64,000 bases of DNA from Gerris lacustris (taxonomy: Eukaryota > Arthropoda > Insecta > Hemiptera > Gerridae), in assembly GCA_951217055.1 (NCBI GenBank), contig OX578281.1:8834447-8898446 (forward strand), in the 5' to 3' direction. A program made the translations under genes and the position numbers. The notes under the pieces were generated by a model. The model was not told where the DNA came from, did no database searches, and worked only from the letters and a program-made list of their open reading frames with translations. Positions 23,401 through 36,600 of the stretch are shown piece after piece. Position 1 is the stretch's first letter. Each line of letters opens with the position of its first letter.

Positions 23401-26400
23401 CACGAAAAAGTGTAATTCACGTGGCTTAATTACCATGTTTTAAATAAACTTAATTCCGGCCTAAAAATTAGAAAAATTATTTCAAATCTGTCCCACATGG
23501 TCCAATATATTTGAAATTAGTCTGAGAACATTCCTTCATTTTTCCTGAATTTTTCTTAAAAAGTCAAAATTTTCTGTCAAAGTCCAATTTTAGATTCCAA
23601 AATTGCACATTAAATTAGATTCACCCAAATAGGAATAAGAAATATAGTCTGCCAATTAGTGTGGCACATTTTTTATTACAAATTTTATTGATGCTATGCT
23701 TTTACAACCCAATAATGTCTAATTTATTTAACTGTTTCCCCCGTTTTTTTTTAAATCTGTCAAAATTGTTTTGATTTTTTTAACATTAATTAAAGTATCA
23801 ATTTAGCAAAAGTTAAAGAGTGCAGACAGTTGAAATTAATTTGGTGCTATCTGCGAGCTACTGCCGACAAAATATCCAAATTTCATAAAAATCAAATGAG
23901 TAGTTTTGAAGATACAGGTAAAAAAAAAAGTAGGTTTGTGTGCATTTTGAAGAAGAGAACAATGGTAGCAGATGGTTGAAACTTATATGGGACCAACAAT
24001 GGGCTAATTATGACCTAACAACCAAATTTCATTAAAATCGAACGAGTAGTTTTTAAGATATGTTGGTTTGGAAAAAATTGAGCTACAGATAGACAGAACC
24101 AAAAATGTTCCCTGATGTCTGAAATGGATTTCTGTCTCGGAAGTTTTGAAATTGGAAAATATATAACAAATTTTCATTCTTCAGAACAATCACATAGCTT
24201 CCGTTACCTTAAGTAAGCTTTGAAGCAAAAATAATTAACTGATAAAACAAATAGGTATGCAATCTAGGGTTTATATTACGGGTAATGAAAGACTTTAGAG
24301 ATACAAATAGCCTGATACTGCTGTTCAATACTCTAGTTCGTAGCATTTTGGAATATGCAAATATTGTCTGGTCTCCGATATACTCCTCTCACATTATGTC
24401 CATTGAGAAAATTCAAAGACGGTTCACTAACCATCTCCTCGGTTTTCGGAACAATGGATCATCCCCATTATCCTATATAGAAAGATTAAACTTATTGAAA
24501 ATGGACTCATTAATGGATAGAAGGGTGCATGCCTTTTTGTACTTTCTGTACAAAATAACTAGTAATATCTACTATGTTCCTGATCTATTGTTTCAATGCA
24601 GTTATAAGGTACCTATGATAATTACTAGGAAAAAAAATATGTTCCAATGCGGGTTTCACAAAACGAACTATGCTAATGCGAGGACCATGGAACAAGCCAT
24701 GTCATTTTATAATAAATATTTAGAAGACCTACCCCCTTCATTACAAATTTCAACAGTTTTAAAACTATTGTTAAAAAGATAACCGATAATAGTTTATTTT
24801 TGTAAGGATTGTTTTGTATTTTTGTTTTATTTATTATTTTAGTTTATTATTATTGTTTTGTTTGACACATATTGTTCTTATATATGAAATGTTGACTGTG
24901 CAATTAGCTGGATATATTGTCTGTTGAGCACTTTTTTGATAAATAAATAAATAAATAAATTGGTAGGGCATGCCAGAAATTACAAATCCATAGAAAATTC
25001 TCAAGCATTTGAATACTAGTGAGGCAGAAAAAGTTGATTTATAGGGACTATTTCTTAAGATCTTGTAGTTCAAAGGTCAGGAGTAGTCCATTGTTTTCAA
25101 CTAAAAATACAAAGGAAAGTAAAAATTTCTCATTAGGTATTACAGTAGAAACTCGCTTATACGACCCTCAATAACACAACAACCTCAATCACAAGAGCAA
25201 TTTTCAAATCCCCTTGAGATTGCCATAACACACAATGTTAAATTAACCTCTATAACACGACTATTATTATCCAAACAACCTCTATAACACGGATTTTTTT
25301 CCAATGCACAACATAACTCAGAACCTCTATAACAAGTCGTTTTGAGAAGTCAACCTCTATAACGCGTCTCTATACAGGAAAGGGTCGACCTTGAACAAGT
25401 CTAGACTTGAAAACCCCGCCCATTAACCTCGATAACACGACTGATAGCCAAAATAACCTTGATAACACGACCCTCAACAAAAAGAGCACCTTGATAACAA
25501 GACTGTTTCCCTAATCCCCTTGAGACACTTCTTATCAAGGTTCTACTGTACTAGTTTTACGAAACTAGTAATACCTACTTTTTTATTGTCTACTTATAAA
25601 TCTTTTGTTTAATAGGTCTTGCTGAAAAATCTACTACATGCACGTGGACGTTAAGAAGAGTGAAAGGATTATAAAGATCAAGTTGATTTCTAAAATGAAT
25701 ACAACATACCGTCATGTGAGTACAAAGCCACGCAGCAGCACATATAGCAAGGCAGCACAATCCATGCTTGAGATTATCTAATATGTGCTTCACATCTGTA
25801 ACTGAGAGAGTACCGTGTTCCCAAGCAACCAACACCTCCTTCATCACTCCAGGCATGCTCTGGCAAAGAGCATCACAAGATATACCACTGTAAACACAAA
25901 CAAAATTAAAATTTTGCCTATACGAAGGTGAGGATTGAAACATATTTGGATACTTATTTCTTTCATACATTCAGAAAACCGAATCCAGTCAACATGTCTC
26001 CGTTTTTGGCGTTTGGTCGGAAATTGGCCCAAACCTGAAAAGTTAAATAAAGTTGTTACCCCCCCCCCCTTAAAAAATTAGTAGACACAACTTTTAAGGT
26101 TTTTGGAGGCTTATTGCGGCTAAACGGTGTAGCGGTTTAAGTGCCTAGACAGGCACGGGAGCCTAAAATGAGCCTCGTCGGCGCATGTTCGGTCCACAGA
26201 GTGGGAAGAGGCCTCGTAGTGGGGACGGACATCGGATGACCGAGGCAGTTGGTCATCCGGATACCAAGGTGAACAATAATCATATTTCACGAAAAACGGC
26301 AAACCACTCACAAACTCTTGTAATCGGAGTGTTACCTTTTAAAGTTAAACTTTGAAATATCAGCAAAATTAAGGACCACAAACACCGTGATCGTGATCTC

Positions 26401-29400
26401 AGGTACTATTTAATTATATATTTAAATATTTATATTTATTTGTTATATTTGCCCATACGAACCTCCTTGACCGTTACAACGGTAAGTCTATCACAAAAAC
26501 AGATTGCACCAGCAGTAACTGATTTTAAATGATCTACAACTTTGGTTTTTTTTGGTTGAGCTCTTATGGCGTGCGCAATTGTTTGAACAATTTAATTTCT
26601 GATTGAGGCGCTTAAACCTCACACTAATGCTCTTTAAATCGAGTATTTATTTTATTATTTAGTCCTAAAACTAGAGTTATTAAATATTTACTGGTGCAAC
26701 TGCTGCATTGAGAAAAGAGATGTACCATCATGGGTTATGATTGTTTTATGACTACTCAGTGTGATTGGTTTTGACTGCGTTTATTTTACCTCTTTTTTAT
26801 AGCATATCTTGGTTACATCGAGCATTGCTATTTATTACTATATTAATTAGTTTTGATTAACTATTTTTTTATATAAATAGACTCCAAACTACAATTGGAG
26901 TGTATTATAATTCTTTATTCTTAGTAATGGAATGAATGATGTGTAATATAGTCCTAATTCTATTCTTAGAACGCTTTGGGAACAAAACTATTTAGGCATT
27001 TCATTTAATTGCCATGATAGGAAACATAGCCACTAATACCTAGCTTGAGCCCCACGTGCAGCACGGAGTGAAGAATAGTTATCTATATAGTTGGCAGACC
27101 TAGGCCCTCTACAGGTTGTCGCACCACAAAGTTAATTAATTTCATCTGACTTACCACGACATGATGTCTGTAGGCTGTGGAGAATTCAGCAAATTAAGCA
27201 GCGTCTCCACTACTATGGGATCTGAAGCATCAAGTATAGCATCGGGACACTTGGGAGAACCTCGTTCAACCAAACACTTAGAACTCCACGACTCAAAGAA
27301 ACTCTCTTCTCTACCCTTACTGAACACATCCTACCATCAAAACAAAACACATTACATCAATAACCATAAAATAAAATTACTAATCTACATTAGCCTATAA
27401 TAATATATTTTGAAGTTTCAACACTTTCCATCTTAACCTGGGGGGATGGGTTAAACCCAAACTGAGCCAGAAGAAGGCTTTCATTTTATAACAACTACTT
27501 GGGTAGTAGTAGTCTAGTACTTCCTACTAGAACGGGTAGGACGAACCACTTGTTCGAACCTTGCAATTAAGCCTTCACTTAGGCCCTTTTTACACCCCGC
27601 GGTAGAGAGTTCCAGCCACTTCACACATCATACCTATGTACATTGTACCGCCGAAGCAAGTATGATGTGATCAATAGTGAGCCATATAAATTAGAGCATC
27701 ACGGCGAGGAATCGAACCCCATCTCGTTCCACTCATGATTCAGTGATGGCCGAGCAGATGTGGTTTAACCCACACGGCCACGCTGGCTCTCTAACTACTT
27801 GGGTAAGTCTGATGAGCAAAACTGTCTTCATTAGGATGAAACCAGTGGGGGTGAGGGTTAATTAGGATTAACCCTCGGGTGCGAGAGGTCTAATAGAGAC
27901 ATAAGAAGCACCTCTGATAGGACTTAATCAGTTTTATATGCCCACTAAACAGGTAAAATAAATATAAACTTGAAATAATTGTAGCAAAATATCATAAAAC
28001 ATTGGCTTTATTTATTTATTTTGACATTTTCATGTTTAGGCTATGGAACATAAGTCAAAAACGTTACGTTACTTTTAGCTTAAAAACTCAGAAAAGTATA
28101 ACAGGGAGTTAAAAAGCTATAGGAGGTGTGTAATCCAGTCTCCAGCTGTTGGACCTCCCTCCACCGCACGTCATAGGGCCGAAGAAAGTCGAAAAGATTT
28201 ATACTTGTGACAGGGAGTTAGGAAAGTACAGGAGGTTGCCATTGCCATCAACTCTCAGCCCTCACGGCCCTAACTAGTATGAAGGCATATTAACAATTCG
28301 TAGAAGGCGCCGGCGCCTTTGAATTCAGTCGTTTGTAGTCAAGCCTCGACAGTGCCGGTGTGGAGATAAGAATAATAATTATCTTCCATCTACTTTTATC
28401 AATTACTTGAATAAATTACCGATTTTATTTCATTTTACGTCGGTAGTTTATGCAGAGCGAAAACATGATAATGTCTCACTGTCTTGCGGACTCGTATGCA
28501 AGAAGTATTTTTTTTTAAATGATAAAGTACTGTTGTTTAGTCTCATAATTTGCAAGCACAAAATCAATCAGTCTCATTTATAATTTTCATATTTTTACTT
28601 TTTTATGTATATTTTTATGTATATTTTTAAAGACAGGCACTAAATTAATTTATTTTGTATTATATGTATAAATTTCAATAAAATTAGCGTCATAATAACA
28701 TTTAAGTGAAAGTAGAGCAGGTTCCCTGTCAGAACAATATGGGCACAGAATTAAAGTATTATTTATATTTATTTATTTATTGATTTATTACACACGATGT
28801 CAAACAGTAACTGATTCTCCTGATAAAAGCAAGAAATGTGGCTAGAAAAATCCATATTTTCCAATCGCTCCCATATCTATCTAAATTTCACAGATTCATC
28901 TCAAATATAGGCCTTACAGGACCATGCGTTCCCCAGAGTTGATATAGGACAAGAGGGAAACAGAAACTTCACACACCGTGCTAAACGTGCTTTACCTCCC
29001 TCAGATTTTAACCATAACAAAAATAAAATGTCATACCTTCGAGCCGTAGACTTGAACGATGTAAGTAAGCATGATAAAAGTAATATCAAAGAGCACAGGT
29101 CGAGCAGTCGGTCCCGCCTTAGAGAACTCGTTGAATCTGATGAGTTTAGAAACAAACGTCTGAAGTTTGCCCTCGACACTAGCCACAGCCAGGATCAGCT
29201 CGAAACTCTTCCCAGTTAGTACTTGACACAGCACTCCGATTATAGCTTCCTACAAAATTTAAAACAGTTAGTTAAGAATCTACTTCCAGAACAAAATCAA
29301 GTTGCTTTGGTCAATGTGTGTTTGTCAAGATTCTAGATGAAAGGCTGTCAGGGAAGATTTTCAAAAAGCTATTTCAAGTCAAATCTAAATCATATAAAAA

Positions 29401-32400
29401 TAATAATAAACTCATTTTATTTTATTCGGATACATTTTTGCATAAATTAAAAACACCTATTAAGCATTTTTTTTCTTTTTTTTTTAAATTTACATACTAA
29501 GTACATCTTAACCCTGACCAAGAACTCGTGCCAATCTGAGGAGTGTGCTAGTGTTGTTTTTGTGTCATTTTGATCAATTGTCATGGAGAGCTGTGTTATT
29601 TAGAAAATAATAGTACATTACGTGTCGAGTGCGGAAAGTAGCATTTTGCATGCGAGTGTGGAGTTTGCACCAGAGCGACAGCGAGGGTAGTAAAACCACA
29701 CAAGCAATGCAAAATGCCGTTTTCGCACGAGTTGCGTACCGTACTTTATCTACGATTATTAGATTTAAATAATAACAGAAAAAAATAAACTTCCTGTATG
29801 CAAGTTTGTATTTCTCTTTTGATAAAGATGACATTAATTCATTAGTTGTATTTTGTTCCGAATTAATTATTTCGGGAGGCGTAATATTCTCCTCATATTC
29901 GTCATAATCATTTAAATCACTCAATGATTTTCACAAAAAACTCGATATAAACAGTTACTTTTATTAAACAAATAGCAAATTAATTTTGTTAAATGTAAAC
30001 AAACTCGCTAATCGTGCGTAAAGGTGAAGAATTCTTCTTTTTTTACCACCCTAGGGCGGTAAAAAAGAGGAACTCTTCAGAATTATGAGACGCGCATGAA
30101 CAATGAATACAAGTATGCAAAGAATCACTTGTTACGCATCTAAACAGAGATACAATGTTCATATTTCATAACAATCGTAGATAAACAATTTTTTCACCAG
30201 ACTGTACCAACTTCAGTAATATTCAGGAGTTCTGATTTTTAAATGAAGCTAAGTTAACAGTTTTCCAAAGTGCCCATTACTTCTTGGATAATGATACCTT
30301 TTACAAAATATAATTCAGTAGAACCGCTATGCTAGAATCTCTAATCCACGCCACTGCGGTACAAACTAGCATGTAAAAAACACATGTCGTCAATAACAAT
30401 GAAGAAAATGAGTGATTTTTATAATTAATTTCTATTAGTTTTTGAATTTTCTTTGTAAAATACCTTGTAAAAGGTACCTCAGCATAATGCTGATTTGCAT
30501 GTGATACCAGTGTATTTAGAATTATTCAAATTTTTAAGTTTTAGGTAGTATTCTTACTACGGAAAGATTAAATTTTTATTTAAATCAAATTATAATTATC
30601 ATTAACTACGGGAGACATACAGAGAAAAATAGACCCCAGTACCGGGATTTGAACCACGGGCCTCCAAAAAACTGTTACAGGGGCTCTGACCAACTGAGCT
30701 ATACTGGAGAATGATTTTTCTCTGTCGTTACCGATATCAAGTCCCGGATCCAAGCTTTCAATCTTTTCTACAAATCTAGCTAGCCAATATTCACGGCAAT
30801 AGAACTAGACCGAGAAGAAGAGTTAAGACCGACAGAGAAAGATCATTCTCCAGTATCGCTCAGTTGGTTAGAGCGCCTGTAACAGATATGTAGGAGGCCC
30901 GTGGTTCAAGTACCGGTGCTGGGGTCTATTTTTCTCTATATGTCTCCTGTAGTTAATGATAATTATAATTTGATTATAATTAAAATTTAGAATTATTTTA
31001 AATACTGCAATGGTTGATTGATTGATTAGTTTTTGAACTGTAATAAAGATTACTACTGATAATGAAAATGTTTTACACTGTAATGGACTTTTTTATTCTA
31101 AAAACAATATTTATCTTTTTTAATAGCAGATACATTTCAGGCATTAATACAATTTAACAGCATCAAATTTGATAAACCGAAAGATTTGATAACCCGAACC
31201 ATCCCCCCCATCAGTTTGGATTAACAAGGTTCTACAGTATATCATATATCAAATCTTGTATAACATAAAGTGGAGAGACTACCTAGAGGCAGTAATGAGC
31301 AAAACATGAAATTAAGAAAGCTATCTTACAATATCTTTTGCATAATACTACCACTAAAAATAGGTTTGGCTATTAAAACAAGTATAATTTATAAATACAT
31401 ATTTTAGCACTTTCTTCTCCTTATAGAACACTTAAGCCTGGAATGCTAATGGTAATTGGATAGCTGGTATTACTAAACCTTCGTTGATTCAACTAACATT
31501 CGTAGTAAATATTTCTTTAGGGTTGAAACTAACTACACTTTTAAAAAGAGAAAACTATTAAGAACTCATGATTAATTTTATTTTTAAATGAGATATAGAA
31601 ACATTTGATGAAAAATAAGTTAGTAGGATCATCAGAATAATATGAAATTAAGTGAACATTAATGCACCTGGCCCCGTGCTACAGGCCACAAGCTCAGAAG
31701 CTCTAGGCCCTATGCTAAATGTTCCAGGCGCCCAAGTAACCGGCCACTGGTCTTTGGCCTAATGCCAATTACCCTAAGCCTATTGACCCAGGTTATAGGC
31801 TCATTCGATGACCAATTATTTACCTAAATTTATTACTAAACACAGCAGTCAAATCTCACTTCGAATTCTAGTTTTAAATGAGAAAATTTATTTTTCAAGT
31901 CGGAATGAAAAAGAAAAACAAAAAAACAAATTTGTACAAGCAAAACAAGACAAAAAAAAAGAAAAAAATTACAATTCAACCTATCAATCAAACTCATTCA
32001 CCTCCAACCACAAACAAACTTCCTAATTATCAGGTAATTGAGATAATCGTGAAGGTGATAAGAAAATATTCCTGATTTGTATAAATGAACCTCCATGTCA
32101 ATGAAGTCCATTATGTCCGGAGTATAATAACTATAACCAAAGAATAATTTATAAAGAAATTACTTTAGGAATTAAACGATGATGGAGGTCTCCTTAATGA
32201 ATTCAAAGAAACTACCACGCCACAAAAAATTTTATGTGAGAAGATAGTTTCTTTGAAATCTATAAAGAAGTTAGATGATTCAAAATCAAAACCATGCTTA
32301 ATATTAGTTAAATTTAAAATATTATTAGAGTCCAGGAGATACTGTGTTAAAAAGTGTCGGACTAACATCAAGCTGGAATAATTTTGTGTATAAGTAAATC

Positions 32401-33649
32401 TTTTTGTGCCTTTAAAGAATATGTGGTTGGCTAAGTTTGTCTGCGAAACATAGCTTGGCAATAGGCATTTGGAAAAAACAAAATGATGGAGAGCGGCAAT
32501 GTCCCGTCAATTATGACAGACAATATGATTTTAATGATCCTGCGTACAAAATTAGTAAGTAGACCGAAAATTAAGTTGATGTTAGTTTGTCGTTAGTATG
32601 GTTAGTTATTTAAATATTACTCCAAAATCAAAGTGGTCAACCATCAAGGGACAAACAACATCATCTTGAGTTTTAGTCGACTTCCTAATTTTTTACTCAA
32701 GATCAAAAAAATAACATAATCCACCAAAATGAGTGGGACACTGCCACTACCGCTCTCCACCGGTTTGTTTTTTAGGGTTTCGTTGGTAAAACCAAAAAAA
32801 GAAACCCTTATAGTTTCGTTCATGTGTCTGTCTGTCTGTCTGTCACTCTGTACGATGATAACATTTGAATAAAAAGAGATAGAAACGTGAAACTTTCCAA
32901 TATTAAAGATCGTTTCACACAGGAAAAATATAGCGAACCCAAAATTATCAGCTGTTCAAATCCAAAATGGCGGATAACTAACGTCATGCGAAAAAAAAAA
33001 AAAAAAAATTTAAATTTTGAGTGGGATATCAAATGAAAGGTATTGAAGAGTAGATTACGAATAAATATATCACTTAGGGAAAGTGTTCAATTTTCGGCGC
33101 CATTTTGTCAAAAAACATCGAAATTTTTGCGTGTCCCCCCCCCCCCCTAAAATGGTATTTCCGCTGTTACTAAAAATATAGAAAAATATGCAAAATGATG
33201 GGCCAAAGAAAAAATAAGAATAGCAACTTGGGCGGATTAACTGGGAATCCAAGATGGCAGCTGATTGATGTCACGGGAAGAAAAATATTTTTTTTAAAAT
33301 TTTGAGTGAGGTATCAAATGAAAGGTATTGAAGAGTAGATTACAAAAATATATAACATTTGTGGAAAGCGTTTAATTTTTTACGCCATTTGTTCAAAAAA
33401 CATCCAAATTTTGCACCCCCCCCCACTAATTTCATGTTTACAACACCAACGAAACCCTTTTTACGTGAGACTTCACGCACTACCAATTTTTTGCAAATGC
33501 CTATTGCCAAGCTATGTCCCACAGACAAACTTAGCCGACCATATATTCTAAAAAGGCACTAATAGATTAACTTGTACACAAAATTTTAGCTTGATGTTAG
33601 TCACACACACTTTTTTGCACTCTTACTCCTGGACTATTTGGGTTAATGG

Positions 33650-33683
<34 letters not shown>

Positions 33684-36600
33684 AAAACGCAATTTGCAAT
33701 AATTCTTAAACAGGTGAATTAATCTGTTAGTCAATTTATTCAGATAAGAAAACAATGTAAGGTCATAGTGAGTTTACCTTCTTGAGACAGAATACATGTA
33801 ACCTCCCTTGTTTACCGCCAAATGAACTCGTTTCCTATATACCAAGCAATTTTCACAATTCTACAAGAGTATCCAGACAATAAAATCAACTACGAGGCAA
33901 TATAAGGAAGTTAGTTGCTATCTTAAGTCTGAAAACCACCCTGTTAATCTCTTGAGAACACTTCTTTAGACTGTTAGTAGTAGTAGTAGTCTAGTACTTC
34001 CTACTAGAACGGGTAGGACGAACCACTTGTTCGAATTTAGCAATTAGGCCATCTTTTAGGCCCTTTTTACGCCCCATGGTGGAGAGTTCCAGCTACTTCA
34101 CACATCATACATTTGTACATTGTACCGCCGAAGCGAGTATGGTGTGGTCATTAGTAAGCTTAAGTGTGTGTCAAAGCGTGGGGGAAGAGTCCCCATAAAG
34201 GGTGTCCCTCCCCCTGCTCCGTCCTCAAACCATAGATACAAATTACATCATTATGACACGGATCAGACCCACATCAAAGAGTGGGGGAAGAGTCCCCATA
34301 AAGGGTGGGGGATTGAACCCACGACCTCGAGTTACCTCGACTTATTGATTGCTGAGCGAGTGCGCCTTAAGGCGCTGGGTACCCTGGCTCCCTCTTTAGA
34401 CTGTTACTCCCCTTATAAAAAAAAACAGAAGATAGTATTAATCTAAGGAAGGTGTACAGAATGTTTCTTTTTTAGACTGTTACTCCCCTTATAAAAAAGT
34501 AATCTCTATCTATCTAAAGTACATGACATTAAACATCCCTTTGAATTAATAGTTATTTAGACAAAAGGAATGTATAAATAATTATATCCATTTATATTCT
34601 AAAAAAACATAGGGGAGTAGCAATCTAAAGAAGTACCATGCAGCATTTATGACAGGCTTGTCCCACTGCACGTAAGACTTTGAGGGAGAGGTAACACTGA
34701 ATTTATAAACTGCTATTTGTTATTGATTACTTTTATTAAAGAATATAATGTCCATAAACAGCAGCTTTTCTTCCTTATACTCCACATAATTGATTCCTTT
34801 TGCTCCAATAAATAATAATTTATATTAATAACGCATTTCAATTATTTTAAATATCATTGTCAATAACCAAAATTTTAAAATTTATGTAGTCCTTAGAATT
34901 AACAAGTAAACATGCTAATTGAAAATCTCCCTCAAAAAAATTTAATATTTTGGATAAATTACAGTAAGTAGTTGTGGAGATATTTAAATAATGTACCTGA
35001 ATTTTTGAGTTGTCCGCGTCCAGAGTCATGAGGACTCTTTGTAAAGTTGCTTGGGCTCGGATAATGACGATAGGTAGAGGTGTTTGAGCAGGCAACTTCT
35101 CTCTAACGCTAGTTGCTCCTTCACGCCTGAACAACAAAAATATGATTTTATGCAAAACACGATAAAAACAGAAGGGGGTTCAGACTGGTACTAAAGGCAT
35201 TGGTCACTTTTGTTCAGGTATATATATATATCTAAGAATAGTCCATGGGTTTGATCCTACATAAGGTATTTGGTACTCCTATAGAAAAGGGGCCCCCTTT
35301 TTGTATAGGAAATATACAGAAGAGTTTATATCCCTTACCCATTAGATATATAGTAGTCTTAATATCCCTTAAGACAAAGGGATATTCAGTCCAATATGCT
35401 TTGGGACAAAGGAATATCAAACTTATATACAAAAAAGTGTGTATTCAGTTGTCCGAAAGTATATTAGATTAAAAAAAGCGGAGGGCCCTTTTCTATAAAA
35501 GTGCCAAGGTATTTTACCTTAACATATCATCAATATTTATTATGCACATTAATAATAAGGCACTTCTTTTTGTCACTCCCCTTATAAAAAAACAGGGGAG
35601 TAACAATCTATAGAAGGTGTATAGAATGTTCTTTTTTAGACTGTTACTCCCCTTAAAAAAACAAGTGGGATTTTTTCTTTGTCTTAATAGTTATTTAGTC
35701 AAAGTCTTTTATATTAAAAAAAAATCGGGTACAGTGTACCTCAGAACTTTTTCTCACTTCAGAGGCCACTAAAGTGGCCTCTCCTGCTGCTTCACAGCAG
35801 GAGTAAGCGCATTGGACGTGGTCAGTACTTGGATGGGTGACCATTCTGAACTAACTGATTTATTATCATTCTTAAAAAAAAACTAAAACTAAAATTATTT
35901 TCAATACATTATATTTAATAAATTGAAGTTAGGCGGTATTTTGACAGATGTAAACAAACTTTGACGTCATAAAAATTATTGCAGTAATAAATAATTATAT
36001 TCACTTATAACTTGTAAACTAATTAATGGAATTTCATCGGGGTTTTTTTTATATTTGTTCCTTAATTTTGTCCGGTTCCAACGATATGCTATGCTAGGGG
36101 AAAGATTTATTAAAAAGATGATTACTAGTATTCTAACCTGGCTATGTAAGATTTAAACTGCTGCTCGCTGATTAACTTGATCTTGGTGAGTTCATTAAGG
36201 AGTGCTTCCAAAGATTTACCACTCTGAGCTGAATCTACCAGTTCTATAAGAGGACCGTACCCTAGTAGCTCGTCCAGTCCTTCCACTATCTCACTCCCTC
36301 GATTACCTTCACCTGAAAATATAAAAAACCTAATAGTAATTCATATTCTAAAAAAAAAAAAATTAACAGTGTGCAAAATCATACTTAAAATCTCTTTGGA
36401 TTTGATTCAAGAGTGTAATTATTCTCAATATGGGGGGGGGGGGGGGGGGGGAAATTGTGATACGTGTATTGCGGGTTTAGCAGTTGATAAACTTTTTTAA
36501 AAATGTCAAGCACCGCAAAATTAAATTTTAGCTCTAAATTTAGGGGCGCTACCCCCCAAAAACTCTGTAAAAAACGTGAAAAAAAAATTATTTATCAAAA

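Larger units (their letters stand above)
30544..30975. mobile_element. tRNA-bearing foldback element (copy 2, right arm shortened)
   Basis: Starts GGTAGTATTCTTACTACGGA. The left arm matches copy 1 down to CAATAGAACTAGACCGAGAA. The inner part of the right arm is deleted, but its tRNA-like segment and outer end remain. Confidence 0.75.

Noticed and set aside
25844..26032. Minus-strand frame with [15 protein letters not shown], resembling the basic segment late in vertebrate MED24.
   Set aside because: It lies out of order between exons 11 and 12, needs no splice to make the protein colinear, and the true counterpart ([10 protein letters not shown]) is in exon 16. Probably chance.
26100..26311. 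GC-rich block with GTGTAGCGGTTTAAGTGCCT as another tRNA-derived SINE.
   Set aside because: A box-A-like stretch is conceivable, but I see no convincing box B, tail or duplication, and no second copy in the window.
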